In this document: positions 30,128 through 42,174 of the stretch, in pieces
Layout: every line of letters starts with the position of its first letter
Numbering within the stretch: position 1 is the first letter of the stretch
NCBI GenBank assembly: GCA_021018995.1
Contig: CM037598.1
Coordinates: 49,615,185-49,679,184 of the forward strand
DNA length: 64,000 nucleotides
Reading direction: 5' to 3'
Source of the DNA: Chloranthus sessilifolius
Lineage: Eukaryota > Streptophyta > Magnoliopsida > Chloranthales > Chloranthaceae
The notes under the pieces: model-generated
The model's input: the letters and a program-made list of their open reading frames with translations, nothing else
What the model was told of the DNA's origin: nothing
Database searches by the model: none
Program-made: the position numbers and the translations under genes

Positions 30128-30899
30128 CACAATTTCTGGCCCATCTCTTTTTAATAAGGGAAATTCTCAGATGGAGGAAATGATGGAGACCTTCAAGCCA
30201 GTCAAGATTAATTTGCCCCTGCTTAATGCTATAAAACAAGTCCCTGCCTATGCCAAATTTTTAAAGGACCTCTGCATACAAAAGAGAAAAACAAGGGTGC
30301 AGCTGTCCAAAAAGGTGTTTACTATTGAACATGTTGAATCAGTTCTGTCCATAGCCACACCTAAGAAATTGAAGGACGCAGGGGTACCTACTATCCCCTG
30401 CATAATTGGAAATCATACCATAGGTAGAGCCCTCTTGGACTTAGGGGCCAGTGTGAACCTGCTCCCATATTTTGTGTATGAGGAGCTGGGTTTGGGGGAG
30501 CTAAAATCCACATCAGTCGTGCTCCAGCTGGCTGCTAGGTCTAAGAGGAGATCTATGAATATGGTAGAGGAAGTTTTGGTAGGGGTGGACAAGTTCTACT
30601 ATCCTACTGATTTCCTAGTTTTGGACATTGACCTTTGCAAAAGTAAAACTCCAATTCCGGTCATCCTTGGCAGTAGCCATTCTTGGCCACTGCTAATAGT
30701 TGCATTCAACGCAGGTCAGGGTGATGGAGGTGACCTTTGAGAACATGAAGGCCCAATTAAATGTGTACAATACTGCTAGGCAGCCTCAGATGGACATTGA
30801 CGACTACTGTGCAATAGATGTACTAGATAGCCTTGTGGAAGAAGAATTATCTAATCTGTTGGATTGGGAAAATGCTGTTGAAAATTTATAAAATATTTA
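30128..30899 (+). pseudogene. E4 protease region with end of gag
   Basis: NKGNSQMEEMMETFKPVKINLPLLNAIKQVPAYAKFLKDLC leads into KVFTIEHVESVLSIATPKKLKDAGVPTIPCIIGNHTIGRALLDLGASVNLLP (catalytic Asp in DLGAS). VVLQLAARS, LVGVDKFYYPTDFLVLDIDLCKSKTPIPVILGSS follow. A frameshift near 30690 leads to VMEVTFENMKAQLNVYNTARQP. The segment missing from the E2 protease is present here. A stop falls at about 30888. Confidence 0.85.
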
Positions 30900-32190
30900 A
30901 AGTATGGTTGAGAAGGAGACCCAAGCTCTCATGATAAAAGACAATACCAAAGGAGAGTCTTCTGTGGGCCTAGTGCAGCATTCCAGCTGGAAACCTACAT
31001 TGATGTCCTTTCCTGAAACCACCAAGGCACCTTTGTTGCCTTCAATTGAAAGTCCCCATGATCTAGAGCTTAAGCAACTCCCAGACACATTAAAGCATGC
31101 CTTCTTGGAGCAAAGCAAAAAGCTTCCCGTAATTATCTCTTCCTCTCTCACTAGTGAGTAAGAAGAAGAATTATTGAGTGTTCTCAAGAAGCACACAAAG
31201 GCAATGGGGCGGACAATTACAGATTTAGGGGGCATTGATTCCTCAGTTTTTATGCACAAAATTCACCTGGAAGAGAGTGCAAAACCCTCTAGGGAGATAC
31301 AGAGGAAACTTAATCCACACATGCAAGAGGTGGTCTTGAAAGAGATCGTAACACTGTTGGATGCAGGGGTGATTTACCCAATTTTAGATTCAGAGTGGGT
31401 GTCACCTATTTAGGTGGTACCCAAAAAGTCAGGCATAATAGTTATTACTTTTGATTTTGGGGAGTTGATGCTAGCCAGGGAGACCACTGACTGGAGACTT
31501 TGCATTGATTATAGAAAACTCAACTCCAAGATGAGGAAAGACCACTTCCCTCTCCCTTTCATTGACCAAATCCTACATAAATTGGCTGGGAAGGAATTTT
31601 ATTATTCTCTTGATGGGTATTCAGGGTATAAACAAATCCCTGTGTATCCTCAATATCAAGAAAAAACTACTTTCACATGTCTCTTTGGCACCTTTGCTTA
31701 CAGGAGCATGCCTTTTAGACTGTGCAATGCCCCAACAACATTTCAGAGGTGCATGTATGCAAATTTCTCTAATATGATTGACAAGTTCCTGGAAATCTTC
31801 ATGGATGATTTTTCAGTATATGGGAATAGCTTTAGCGAATGCTTTAGTCACCTTGACCATGTTTTACAAATATGTGAAGAGACCAATTTGGTCTTAAGTA
31901 GGGAAAAGAGCCACTTTATGGTAACATATGGAATTGAGTTAGGCCATGTGGTCTCTCACAGAGGAATAGAGGTTGGCAAAGCTAAAGTGGACCGGATTTC
32001 ACACCTGCCTCCACCCAGGACTATCAAACAAATCAAATCCTTCGTAGGACATGCTAGATTTTACAGGAGGTTCATTAAGGACCTCAGCAAAATTGCAAAG
32101 CCATTTTTCCACCTGCTGTGTCAGGATGTGCCATTTGAATTTTCTGCTAAGTTCCTTGAGGCTTTTGAGGTTTTAAAAAAATGACTTACC
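30900..32190 (+). pseudogene. E4 reverse transcriptase region of pol
   Basis: Linker SSVGLVQHSSW and SSSLTSE with a stop near 31160. Then MHKIHLEESAKPSREIQRKLNPHMQEVV. A stop (TAG for Gln in SPI-Q-VVPKKSG) separates it from the frame 31414-32184: [83 protein letters not shown], and [22 protein letters not shown]. Apart from two stops the RT core is in one frame. Confidence 0.88.
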
Positions 32191-32655
32191 ACTACTCCTG
32201 TAATCCAGGCCCCAAATTACTCACTCCCCTTTGAACTGATGTGAGATGCATCAGACTTGGCCATAGGTTCTGTCTTAGAACTGCAGTGATTTATTATGCA
32301 AGACAAACACTAGCAAAGGCTCAGATCAATTTTACTACCACTGAGAAGGAGCAGCTTGCTATGGTGTTTGCTATGGACAAGTTTAGACCCTACTTGTTTG
32401 GGTCTAAAATTATTATTTTTACTGATCACTTAGCCCTGAAATACCTGTTGGTTAAGAAGGATGTCAAACCAAGGCTGATCAGATGGATCCTCCTATTGCA
32501 GGAGTTTAATCTTGAGATCAAGGATAAGAAAGGAGTTGAGAATGTGGTGGCTGACCACCTCTCTAGAATTGTGTTGGAAGAATGTGCAGCTGCATCTATC
32601 AATGAATTGTTCCCTGATGAGCAGCTTTTTGCTATGCAGTCTAGTGTGCCCTGAT
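32191..32655 (+). pseudogene. E4 RNase H region of pol
   Basis: After a stop at 32182 the sequence LPFELM[15 protein letters not shown] shows that the Cys before the first catalytic Asp has become TGA. About 20 bases are then lost, and the frame 32241-32654 continues [82 protein letters not shown]. Confidence 0.85.
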
Positions 32656-33903
32656 TTACACATATTGTGAATTTTCTTACTATTGGTAGGATCCCCCCTC
32701 ACTGGTCCAAGATGGACAAAGAGCTATTTTTCTCTCAGGTCAAACTTTTTTTGTGGGAGGACCCTTACCTTTCCAAATATTGTGCATATTAGATTGTTAG
32801 GAGATGTGTTCCTGAAAGTGAGTTCCATAATATTCTTTCTATGTGCCATGAGCAGGCCTGCGGAGGTCACTTTAGTGGCAAAAAGACCGCTGGAAAAGTA
32901 TTGCAATGTGGATTTTACTGGCCCTCTTTGTTTAGAGATGCACATATTCATTGCAAAGCGTGTGCAAGATGTAAAAGGTTGGGAGGCATTTCCAAGAAAG
33001 ATTCAATGCCATTGCAGCCCATCCTTGGGGTAGAACTGTTTGACAACTGGGGATTAATTTTATGGGTCCCTTTCCTCCTTCTATGGGTTTTAATTTTATA
33101 CTTGTGGCAGTGGACTATGTGTCCAAATGGGGAAGCTATTGCCACAAGAACTAATGACCACACAGTTGTTCTAAAAATTTTAAAGGATAATATCTTCTCT
33201 AGATTTGGCACCCCCAGAGTTATCATTGCTGATGGGGGGAGTCATTTCTGTAATAGGCCTTTTGAGAATCTACTCAAAAAGTACTCTGTTACACACAAGA
33301 TTTCAACTCCCTACCACCCACAAACTAGTGGGTAAGTTGAAATTTCTAATAGGGAGATCAAGCAGATCTTAGAGAAGACTGTGAGAGCAGATAGGAAGGA
33401 TTGGGCACATAAACAGAGTGATGCTTTGTGAGCTTATAGGACTGCCTATAAGACCCCTATTGGTATGTCCCCTTTTAGGTTGGTCTATGGCAAGGCCTGT
33501 CACTTGCCAATGGAGTTAGAGCACAGAGCCTATTGGGCTATTAGAACACTGAATTTTGATCTAACTACTGTTGGATCTTATAGGAAATTGCAATTGTCAG
33601 AGACTGGGAGCCTATACAAATGCCAAAATTTACAAGGAGAGATCCAAGGCATTCATTGACAAGAAACTAATGAGGAAGGACTTCAATGCTAGTACCAAGT
33701 TAAAATTATTTTTAGGGAAGTAAAAATCCAGATGGGATGGACCTTATACTGTCATCCATGTTTCCCCATCTGGTGTTGTGGAGATCTTAGATCCCATTTC
33801 TGGGAAGATAATGAAAGTGAATGGTCAAAGGCTAAAAATTTGTGTAGAAAATGCTATGGAGCCTCCTCAGACCATCCACCTTCATGAACCACCCACTGCT
33901 TAG
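32656..33903 (+). pseudogene. E4 integrase region of pol
   Basis: The zinc finger [43 protein letters not shown] is intact in the frame 32841-33335. It is followed by GVELFDNWG and, after local frameshifts, [23 protein letters not shown] and TPYHPQTSG then a stop for Gln. Beyond it, ISNREIKQI, a stop before [26 protein letters not shown] (33465), a small deletion and frameshift near 33600 and KSRWDGPYTVIHVSP...VNGQRLKICVENAMEP, ending at 33903. Confidence 0.86.
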
Positions 33904-34317
33904 TGATCCACAGTTCTATAAAATTTGTACCATACTTGTTAAATTGTTGTGTTGTTTTGTTTAAAAGTCTATCATGTGTTGTGTTGTTGTGTTGTTGATG
34001 TGAATGGGTTTATATCTGAATCTCAGGAGTATGTTCATGATGTGATTGAAATGTGCATGGATCTACATTTGTTGGGCATGTTTTCGTTGCTGCTATTGTT
34101 GTTGATGTGCTATAATTTAAATGTGCATGAATAAGTTGCAAGTTAAAATCACTTGAATGCTAACATGTTTACTCTGTGAATATGTGGATAATGGGCATTG
34201 AGATTATCATGGTGAAATGGATGAATAGGGAAGAAATGTGGTGCTAATGCATAATGGCATGATGCATGCCAGTATAGATGCACATGCCAGGGTACCACCA
34301 CTGAAAAGGTTAAATTG
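33904..34317 (+). other. E4 spacer after pol
   Basis: GT-rich, AT-rich stretch with TGTTGTGTTGTTG runs near 33943-34000; no gene or clear repeat family seen. Confidence 0.45.
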
Positions 34318-34795
34318 TGCTTTCTCGCGAGGCTCTATGGCCTCAATTTCACATTCGTGCGCCAGTTGTAGGCTTTCTCGTAGGGTTATGATAGGAATTT
34401 TGTTCCTCGTGAGAACCTCACGAGTGAAGCACCTGCGGAAGCCTGATATTGAGCCTCGCGAGGCTCTACTTTGTCCGCAACATTGAGCTGCATGAAAAAT
34501 GAAAATCACACATTTTGTTCCTCGTGAGAGCCTCACGAGAAAATTTCTGAAGCTCTTACTGAAACATACCTCACGAGGCCCTTGGCTCACTGAATATATT
34601 TTCCTCGCGAGGACCTTTGCTTCAGCTGAGCGAGGATAAACATGCCATCTCGTGCAACTCAGATACAACATCAACTCCGTGATGGACCTCACGAGACTCT
34701 TGAGTCCCTTAAAAGGTATTTCTCGTGAGATGGCATTTATACTGCACGAGAAGATTTTTTGCCAGGCGAGAACCACACGAGGCACGGGTTCATCC
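34318..34795 (+). repeat. E4 palindromic motif array before third ORF
   Basis: Perfect inverted repeats: CTCGTGAG-AAC-CTCACGAG at 34406-34424, CTCGTGAG-AGC-CTCACGAG at 34521-34539 and the 16-base palindrome GAGCCTCGCGAGGCTC at 34451-34466. Single sites include CTCGCGAGGCTC near 34324, CTCACGAGGCC near 34570, CTCGCGAGGACC near 34605, CTCACGAGACTC near 34689, CTCGTGAGATG near 34721 and CACACGAGGC near 34772. About fifteen sites in 475 bases. Confidence 0.82.
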
Positions 34796-35183
34796 ACTTA
34801 AACCCTGTGAATTTAGCATTCTTTCATTCACTCTCTATCTTTGCCCTAGCTTTCATTGCACACTTCCGATTTTCCTTCTTCCTTCTTTCTCCTCTATAAC
34901 CTAAACCACTCCAACTCAGCCACTTTTATCTTAAAATTGTGTTCCACAACACCTTTTGATTATTTTGAACTCGGTTTGGGGTGATTTAATCCACTATCCA
35001 ACGTTTGAAGTGGAACCCTAGCTCTCATTTGATAAGTTGTCTTACTCTTCCCTGTGGATTGAATTTGTAGGCTATTTCAGTGTTGAGTAGAGAAGAATTT
35101 GTAGGCAATGCCTCCATTGAAGTGTGAACTACCCAAACTTTGAATCTAAAGCCCTAATTTTAAGAATTGGAGTAGCCATAGCC

Positions 35184-37514
35184 ATGGGTTCTAAATTTAT
35201 TGATATCATGGCTGCCACGCTAAGCCCTTCACCAACTGGCAGCCCTGTGGCCACTAGGAAATCTATGAGGATTGCATAGGCCTCCACCGTGGAGATCTCT
35301 GAGGTACCAACACCATCTGTGGAGCCCCATGTGGAATTAACTAAGAAAAAGGCTGCCCCTATAAAGAAGACCAAATCTATGGCCTCTAATGCCCCTGCTC
35401 TAAAAAAGAAAGCTGCCCCTAAGAAGAGGGCCAGAGGCCACCCACCTGCTAAAAGCCCTGAGAAACCAAAGAAAAAACAAAAGAGTGGCAAGGAAGTGGC
35501 CCCTGAGATCCCTGTGGTTGTCCAAGATGATGAATCACTCAGAATCCCCTTTGAGTTTGTGGCTGCTATTAAGCTTGAAGCTGAGACAACCTTTGATAAG
35601 GCCTTCTTTGAGGAAGAGCAAGAGACAGCTGCATCAATTAAATTCCTAACTAAAACCTCACTACTCTCCCTTCTCAGGCCCCCACTACAGCTAGTCTTCT
35701 CTAGACTAGTGCAACTATTTTACCAGAACATAACGGTGAAGACTAGAGATGATAGGAACCCTGCAATGCTGGTATTGATAGATGATTTTGAGATTTAGTT
35801 AACCAAGCAGCCATTGCTGAGATTCTTGGTATTGCAGCTAAATACAGCCCAGAGTGTGGCTTGGGTCCTCCTTTGATAGCCCCAATCCCAAAAATTGCCA
35901 AGGAGCTCACTGGAGGGATCACAGCCTCTAGGGTATCAATAAGCAAGAGACACTTGGACCCTAGTCTGAAGTTTATGGATGGGTGCTGAGAAGGAATGTC
36001 TATTGCTCTGGGCACCAACAGGAGAGGAGGTTCCCCATTGCTGATGCCCTCTACTCCTTCCATTGCAACCACTACATAGATACTGCAAAGATCATATTTT
36101 AAGGAATGAAAGATATAAATGAAAAGGGGAAGAGGGAGCAGAAACCCCATTCCTTACCCTACTACAGGCTCATTACAACCCTGTTGCAGCTGGGAGGCTA
36201 CCACTTCAACATGAATGAGGAAACTCTCATTTGACCCTCACAAGTGTGGGAAGAAGCTGTGGGGCATTAGTGGTAGCTTGAATGAGAAGAAGGAGGAGGA
36301 GGAGGAGCTACAAGCTCAGCCAGCCCCCACAATTCAAGAGGTAGCTGCTACTACCTCTGTTGCCAGCTCAGCTGCTCTTTCTCAAGTTTCTACTTCCACA
36401 GTGCCAACCACCTCCAACCCCTCCACCTACCCATATACCTACACCACCCCCATCTACCCAACCCTTAACCTTAGCAGCAACATATGTTGCTGCTACACAC
36501 ATTAAAACTATTCCAGAAATACCCCCAATTACATTTACCACTGCCTCCACCCAAACTGAACCTGAACCTGAACTTGAACCTGACCCTATCCAGCCACCCA
36601 TTATTGCCTCACCTTTGGAACTCATTTTCCCATAGCCCCAACCTACAACCCTACCTGCAGTAGCCACATGTGATGCTGCCACATATGTTGAAAACATAAT
36701 CCCTACGTCCTCAAAAGCTTCACAAATAGACCAAGAAATAATAGACCTTATCCTATCTGAATCTGAAGTCCCCCAGCCTATACCCTCTACTTTCACCATA
36801 CCCATACCATCATCCATCCTTTCATCTTCATCCACACAATCCCAAGTGCTGACTGACCCTTCTTCCACTGCTAAACATACCATACTACCTGCGTCTTTCA
36901 ACCCCATGCCTCCATACTCAACCCTCCTAAGGGCAATGAAGGAAAATGCCTACATCAAGAGAGATGTGATTAGAGGCGTGGCAGACCTCAAAACCACAGT
37001 TAGGCAGACCCTCCTAGATAAAATCAAGTTTTTGGAACTCACTCATAAGATGGAGAAAAAGAGACTCAAGCGTGGTTGGAGAGAAACACTACTAAAATAT
37101 AATGAAGAGAAGAATAGAGCTGTTGGAATGGAGGATGTGATCAAGAATCTGCAGGTGGCCCTGAGATTAGTGGAGGAGAGGGCCAATGATTATGCTAGGA
37201 CTGTTGTAGCATTATAGAAGACCTTATCTAATATTGGTGATAGAGATTTAGTAGAAGTAGCTGCCAAACTCTTCACTACTGTTGCCCTTCCCCTGCCAAT
37301 TGCCCTAAAACCCAAAGAGCCAAGAAAGATCAAGCCTGGCATCAACATAAAGGAGCCTGCTTCAAAGCTAGAGCTAACTCCTAAGAAGAGAAGCGGCACC
37401 AAGCAAAAGAGGACTACTTTAAAGAGATCCCAGTCCACTGTTGTTGCTCTCAAGAGAGCAAAAGGCAAAGGTGCCCAAGACAAGATTGATGCAGCAGAAA
37501 ATTCAGATGATTAG
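35184..37514 (+). pseudogene. E4 long third ORF (Transposase_32-like domain plus coiled coil)
   Basis: Starts MGSKFIDIMAATLSPSPTGS; a stop at about residue 32. A strongly basic Lys/Ala/Pro region (PAPALKKKAAPKKRARG type, nuclear-signal-like) follows, then PFEFVAAIKLEAETTFDKAFFEEE and RLVQLFYQNITVKTRDDRNPAMLVLIDDFEI, which resemble the plant putative transposon protein domain (Transposase_32 type). After frame changes come GGSPLLMPSTPS / PYYRLITTLL fragments, a Thr/Pro-rich linker (36350-36850), then a helical segment MPPYSTLLRAMKENAYIKRDVIRGVADLKTTV and a probable coiled coil, ending in a basic tail at 37514. At least five lesions. Family by memory of motifs only. Confidence 0.7.
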
Positions 37515-37781
37515 ATTTGAACATGTAGTTAGTTAGAATGTTTTTCTAGAATCTTTTTATAGTTATTTTCACTTGCAATGTACAAATTCCTGTGTTATAA
37601 ATGAAAATTCTCATTGGTGGCTTTTATGTGAAGTTTATTTGGTCTACTTTATTTCTGCTATTTATTTGTTTGTTTATTTTACTTATTTGTGTGAGTGTGG
37701 TTTGCTTCTTTTACTTACCTTGTTTGTTGTCTTCTTTTTACCAAAATACCCTGCTGCCCATGTCCTTTAACTTTAAACCAG

Positions 37782-37816
37782 TGAGGACACTGTTCCTCAT
37801 AGGTTTGGGGGTGTGG
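37782..37816 (+). promoter_or_regulatory. E4 small hairpin plus internal PPT-like tract
   Basis: TGAGGA-CACTGT-TCCTCA perfect stem (37782-37799) overlapping ATAGGTTTGGGGGTGTGG. Confidence 0.7.
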
Positions 37817-39464
37817 CAAGGTATGCCAATGATGGAGTTAACCTAAGTGCAGCAGAATCCAGTGAGTAAGACAGAAATAAAGTTGAGTCACCTATGAAAC
37901 TTTAAAAATGAGTGATGTTAAAATTCTGTAGACCTGTAGGCATTAAAGGCTTTTAAAATTTTAACATTTCCATGAGGTGAACATCATGGAAAATCATTGG
38001 TGTCAATACTTAGTGAACCATCAAAGAGAGAAAAAGGTAAGGACATGCCTATGAGTTCAATGGAAGACCATACCTAGTGAGATTTGGGCCTACAAAAATT
38101 TTTCTCTTTGAGGAGTGTCTTAGGCAATTCTTTTTGCTTTAATGACTAGCTGAGTCTATTTCCTCACTAGAAGTTAGCATATCCAAGTTGAAATAGTTGA
38201 TAGTACCCATGACATTTAGGAAAGAATCAAGGCCTTCTCTTGGACTGTTTGAGCTTAAAGATACCAAACCTAGTAAACTGCCCTTATGCATACACCTTTT
38301 GAGCCTTAATTTCTAATTTTCTTCAAAATACACCAGAGTATTTGCACCTAAACCTGTGGACCTGATTCAAACCTACCCCACTCTGAGAATTCAAAAGGTA
38401 AAGGAGAAGGAGTTGAAGATGGACAAGCTAGGGTCAACATTTGGGGAATGCGGAAGAACCACAACAAGAAGGACAACAATGTAGCAGCTGGGAAGAAGAG
38501 GGTGGAATTACATAAAAATAAAAATAAAAAGAAAAGAAAAATGTATCCAAAAGAAAAAAATAAAATAAATATATATATATATAATGAAAAGGAATAGAGA
38601 GGAGTCAAGAGGGAATTTCATTGGAAAAAGTAAAAATAAGAGGAGAAGCTGGCCACTTAAAATCTGAAAAATATTAAAGAAGATGGAATATGCTGAAAGT
38701 AATAGAAGGTTAAGTCATGAATCACCTCCTCCACCTGCTGATTTCACAATTTTGCATCCTTTTCACCCTTCCATTCTTTGTAACCTAGACCCATAAGCCA
38801 CATTACAACCTAGTCATAAGACCCTGTGATCCTAAGTTGAATGAGTTGTTATATGGAGATGAGTTGTCCAATCTATGATGAGAAATAGTCAATGATGCCA
38901 GAATTTATAAGCCTTGCCTATGCTCATACTTGCAAATCCATTTGGGGTTTGTAACGCCTCTTGAGTTTGTGTGAAGATGAAAACCCTCAAATTTATTTGT
39001 GAGAGATAGCCTTGGTAAGCATTGGGTCTGACATTGCATGTATTGGGCATTGCCTAAACCTAATTTTTGAATTGATGATGAGCACAATACTAGCATATAC
39101 TTGTTTTTCTTGTTGTGAGCTCATTGGAAGTGATGTGCATACATGTAAGAGTTTTTATGATAAAAGTTTTGAGCATTTCATTTGTTAAACTCCTCACATT
39201 TTGAAAAGAATCAAGGGTGGACTGATGCTCTGATTATTGAATATTGATTTGATTATATTGCACTTTTGTTAACTGTTTTCATTGAGAAGTTTGTGGGTAC
39301 CTTCACTGAAAACCCTCAGGAGACTTCACTCCTCCACTGGGGATCACCTAGGGGTTTAAAAGGCTTGATGCATAAGCTAAATATATCTGCGCTCCCTATG
39401 AAAGTTGCATTTACATTCCTAGAGTAGTTGTTTAAAAATTGCTTTGCTCGAGGAGTAGCAAAGA
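37817..39464 (+). other. E4 conserved non-coding block between the two PPT-like tracts
   Basis: Same order of conserved segments as in E2, with AACCCTCAGGAGACTTCACTCC and GGGGATCACCTAGGGG near 39310-39355. No coding frame of note; (TA)n at 38568-38584. Confidence 0.58.
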
Positions 39465-39479
39465 TTAGGTTTGGGGGTA
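39465..39479 (+). promoter_or_regulatory. E4 3' polypurine tract
   Basis: TTAGGTTTGGGGGTA directly before the LTR start TGTTATTCACTG. Confidence 0.85.
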
Positions 39480-39814
39480 TGTTATTCACTGAAAAGTACT
39501 GCTTTTCACCTCTGAACCTAGCCTTCACTACTCTTTGTAGCTGACTAATAATGCTTTGTTGAGTATATTTTGTAGTCAATAATAACAATTGCAGCTTAGT
39601 TACAAACTTCAAGTGTTTAAAGCCAAAAAGAGAGAGAATTCAAGCCAAGGATAACTGCTGAGCGAAAGACTAAAGGAACACCATGGTGGTACACACCATG
39701 GTGACTAGTTTGCATGTCAAGGTTGACCAAAGAAGTCCAGCAGATGAGAGAAGTATGGATGTGAGTGGTGAAATGTGCAACAGCAGCAGCTGCATGCAGC
39801 AGAGAAGTAAAAGT

Positions 39815-40450
39815 GTTATCTCGCGCAGTCACAAGTGTGCCTTGTGCTGTTTAAGTCTGCAGAAAAGTCTTCTCGTGCAGCTGATACATGCAGCACAAAT
39901 GAACTTGCTCGAAACTCACGCACTCAGTGAAGGAGTGGTCTCAGTGATTTACTTCGTGCAATAGTCACGCACTTCTTATGCTCTCAACACAAAGTCTTCG
40001 CGAAGTTCTCATGCACCACAACCTTCAGAAATCTAACTCGCGATGCCCTCATGATGATCAAGCCTCACATAGCCATGCGCGCAGTCTCATAAGATCAATT
40101 TGCATTAAAGAATTCAAGAAAGCTCGCGTATAGTTCAAGAGGAGAGAGAGCTCCAGAAATTCCCTCGCGCAGCTCTTGCGCACATAAAAGCCTAAAGCTT
40201 TCTGCGCGAGTAGTGCTACCCAATTCACAAGGAGTAGAGTGAGATTGAAAGTCTTCCACACGAGACCCTCGCAACAGGAAGTACTTGAAGCTCTACTACG
40301 CAAGTAGAGCCAATGTAATGCAAACTCTTCCTCACGAGTGCATTAAAAGCCAAAGCAGCTGCGTGACCAATTAAAGGCCTTCTGCGAGAGTGATAAACCA
40401 TCCAAAAGTATGACCTCGCAATCACTCGACAACTTCGCGAATGAATTAGA
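39815..40450 (+). repeat. E4 LTR motif array
   Basis: CTCGCGCAG near 39818, CTCGTGCAG near 39872, CTCACGCACT near 39914, TCTTCGCGAAG near 39996, ACTCGCGATG near 40037, CTCGCGTATAG near 40121, CCTCGCGCAGCTCTTGCGCAC near 40162, TGCGCGAGTAG near 40203, CACACGAGACCCTCGCAAC near 40257, CTCACGAGTG near 40332 and CTTCGCGAAT near 40433. Some sites match the E4 third-ORF array (CTCACGAG), others match the E2-type CTCGCGCAG. Confidence 0.75.
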
Positions 40451-40658
40451 AAGCCAATGTCAGCGCCACGAAGCTCAGGATCTCCACTTCTCATTTCATA
40501 TCCAGGGACCTTTTAGGGATTTCTCCAAGTCCAGGGCACACATCTCAAGGCCTTAATCTCGAGGCACAAATTCCAAGGCATCCAAGGGTTGTAACCAAGC
40601 CATGTTTGCTAGAAAATTAGGGTTTAATATTCTTTTGGCCAAGGCATCAAAGACTGAG

Positions 40659-40666
40659 TATATAAG
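40659..40666 (+). promoter_or_regulatory. E4 LTR TATA box
   Basis: TATATAAG in GAGTATATAAGCTG, about 210 bases after the array. Confidence 0.65.
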
Positions 40667-42174
40667 CTGTCAATGTAACTAAGAAAAAGATCTCTCCTTC
40701 TTCCTCAGTCAGCTGTGAGCTCGAGCAGATTAGGGTTAGGATTTGATCACATCTTTTTTCTTTTTTTTTCTTCTTCCTTAGTCCAGTAATTGCTGGCTAT
40801 ATCTTCTATAAGAAATTAGGTTTAGTTTTAATTAGTTTTTGTAATAGGTCTTGTAACCTTTAGAGTTGTTGATGAGCTATTATGCACAAGGCTGCAGCCT
40901 TGGGGACATCTCATTGTGAGAATTGGTTTAATCAAAGAATGTCTATTTTAAATTATTATTCAATCTATTATTTTTCTATTTGCCTAAAGTTTTGTTCAAT
41001 CTATGACATGCATTTAAGATTTGAGTTGATTTAAAATACCCATGGAAGCTTGAGCTTGTAGCCCTGGTTCCATGGTGGTAGCAGCAATTTTCATGTTCCA
41101 TCTCAGTCCTCTGTGGTGTGGATGACCTCTGTGGATAGCCTGTGACCATTCAAGTGGAAAGATTATAGCCCTAGGGTGACTCCAAGCCATAGATCTGAGA
41201 GAAATTCTTTTCCTCTGCACTTGAGCTTCTAGCCTTTTGAGAGGTTGTTGCAGGAACAAGCTCCCCTCTATTTTACTTGACCAACATTAGATATTAGATC
41301 TAATTTCTCTGTAGAGTTTGCAAACTTGTGAGCTGAGTCATTGCAAGCCTTTTGTAGCAATGACCAATTGCATTTAAGTCTCCAAATAGCTTTTGAACTG
41401 TTGTGGTTTCCACTGGTTCTTCAAGAACTATTTGCTCCCATGGGTGCCTGAGCTTGTTGCCTGGCATACATGGTGTCTACAATGTTTTCATGATCTGATT
41501 TAAGCCATTGGGTGGAGGACATCTTTTACATAATCTGTGATCATTTAAGTGGATAGATTATAGCCTTAAGATCATTCTATTCCATTGGATCAGGTTGGTT
41601 TTCTTATTTAATTCATGTGGTTTGATCCTCTCCATTGGATAGCCTGTGTCCATTGAAGTGGACAGGTTCTAGCCTTAAGAGATTAGGTCAAATTATAAGA
41701 GTTGAGTCAGATAAATCTTCCTTGCAGATGTGCTTGTAGCCATCTGAGAGACTGCTGCAGAGACAAGCCTAAGTCTGAGTTCTAAAACTAAAAGAACATT
41801 AGCTTAATTGCCTACTGCCCATCAATTTTATATTTATTTTAACACACACCATTACCACCTTCTTCATAACCCTTTCTTTAGGATTGGACTGCACATTATT
41901 TCTCTTCTTGTAGTGATAATTTAGTGTAGTCGTGACACCCAACTCCCTTTCTCTAGGATTGTCAGATCTATAGCCAGATCTGGAGTCCTACTAACATAAA
42001 CCATTTTGGGTTCTAGATCAATTTCTCTGTGGGACAAACTCTTACTTACTCAAAACTTGCTACAATAGCCCTATATCTTGCAGGCTGTGTATTTCAGATT
42101 TGTTGTTTTAGCCAATTTTTATTTCTTCACTTTTTGATTAATATTTCTTCACCACTATTTTCTCACCAATAACA

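Larger units (their letters stand above)
30113..42174 (+). mobile_element. E4: Athila-type retrotransposon with long third ORF, 5' end missing
   Basis: Starts abruptly within the gag-protease linker near 30128 and continues through protease, RT, RNase H, integrase, motif array, long third ORF, internal PPT-like tract, 3' UTR, PPT and a complete 3' LTR. The 5' LTR, PBS and most of gag are absent. The 3' LTR end (ACCAATAACA at 42174) meets the gag of E7 on the opposite strand. Confidence 0.85.
39480..42174 (+). repeat. E4 3' LTR, complete (2695 bp)
   Basis: Starts TGTTATTCACTGAAAAGTAC and ends CACCAATAACA. It contains the motif array 39815-40450, TATATAAG at 40659-40666, three R/U5 modules (GATAGCCTGTGACC near 41133, ATAATCTGTGATC near 41530, GATAGCCTGTGTCC near 41637) and the conserved terminal block GACAAACTCTTACTTACTC near 42033. 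The start groups it with E6 and E8 rather than E2 and E3. Confidence 0.88.

Noticed and set aside
34207-34797. 196-codon open frame on minus over the E4 array
   Set aside because: Produced by the repeated CTCGTGAG/CTCACGAG motifs; the protein is only translated repeats and no other element has it.
36368-36907. Gly/Val-rich open frame on minus
   Set aside because: Mirror of the Pro/Thr-rich linker of the E4 third ORF.
35184-37514. Third ORF as an envelope gene, as proposed for some Athila elements
   Set aside because: I see no signal peptide, hydrophobic membrane segment or cysteine pattern; the product is basic, low-complexity and coiled coil.
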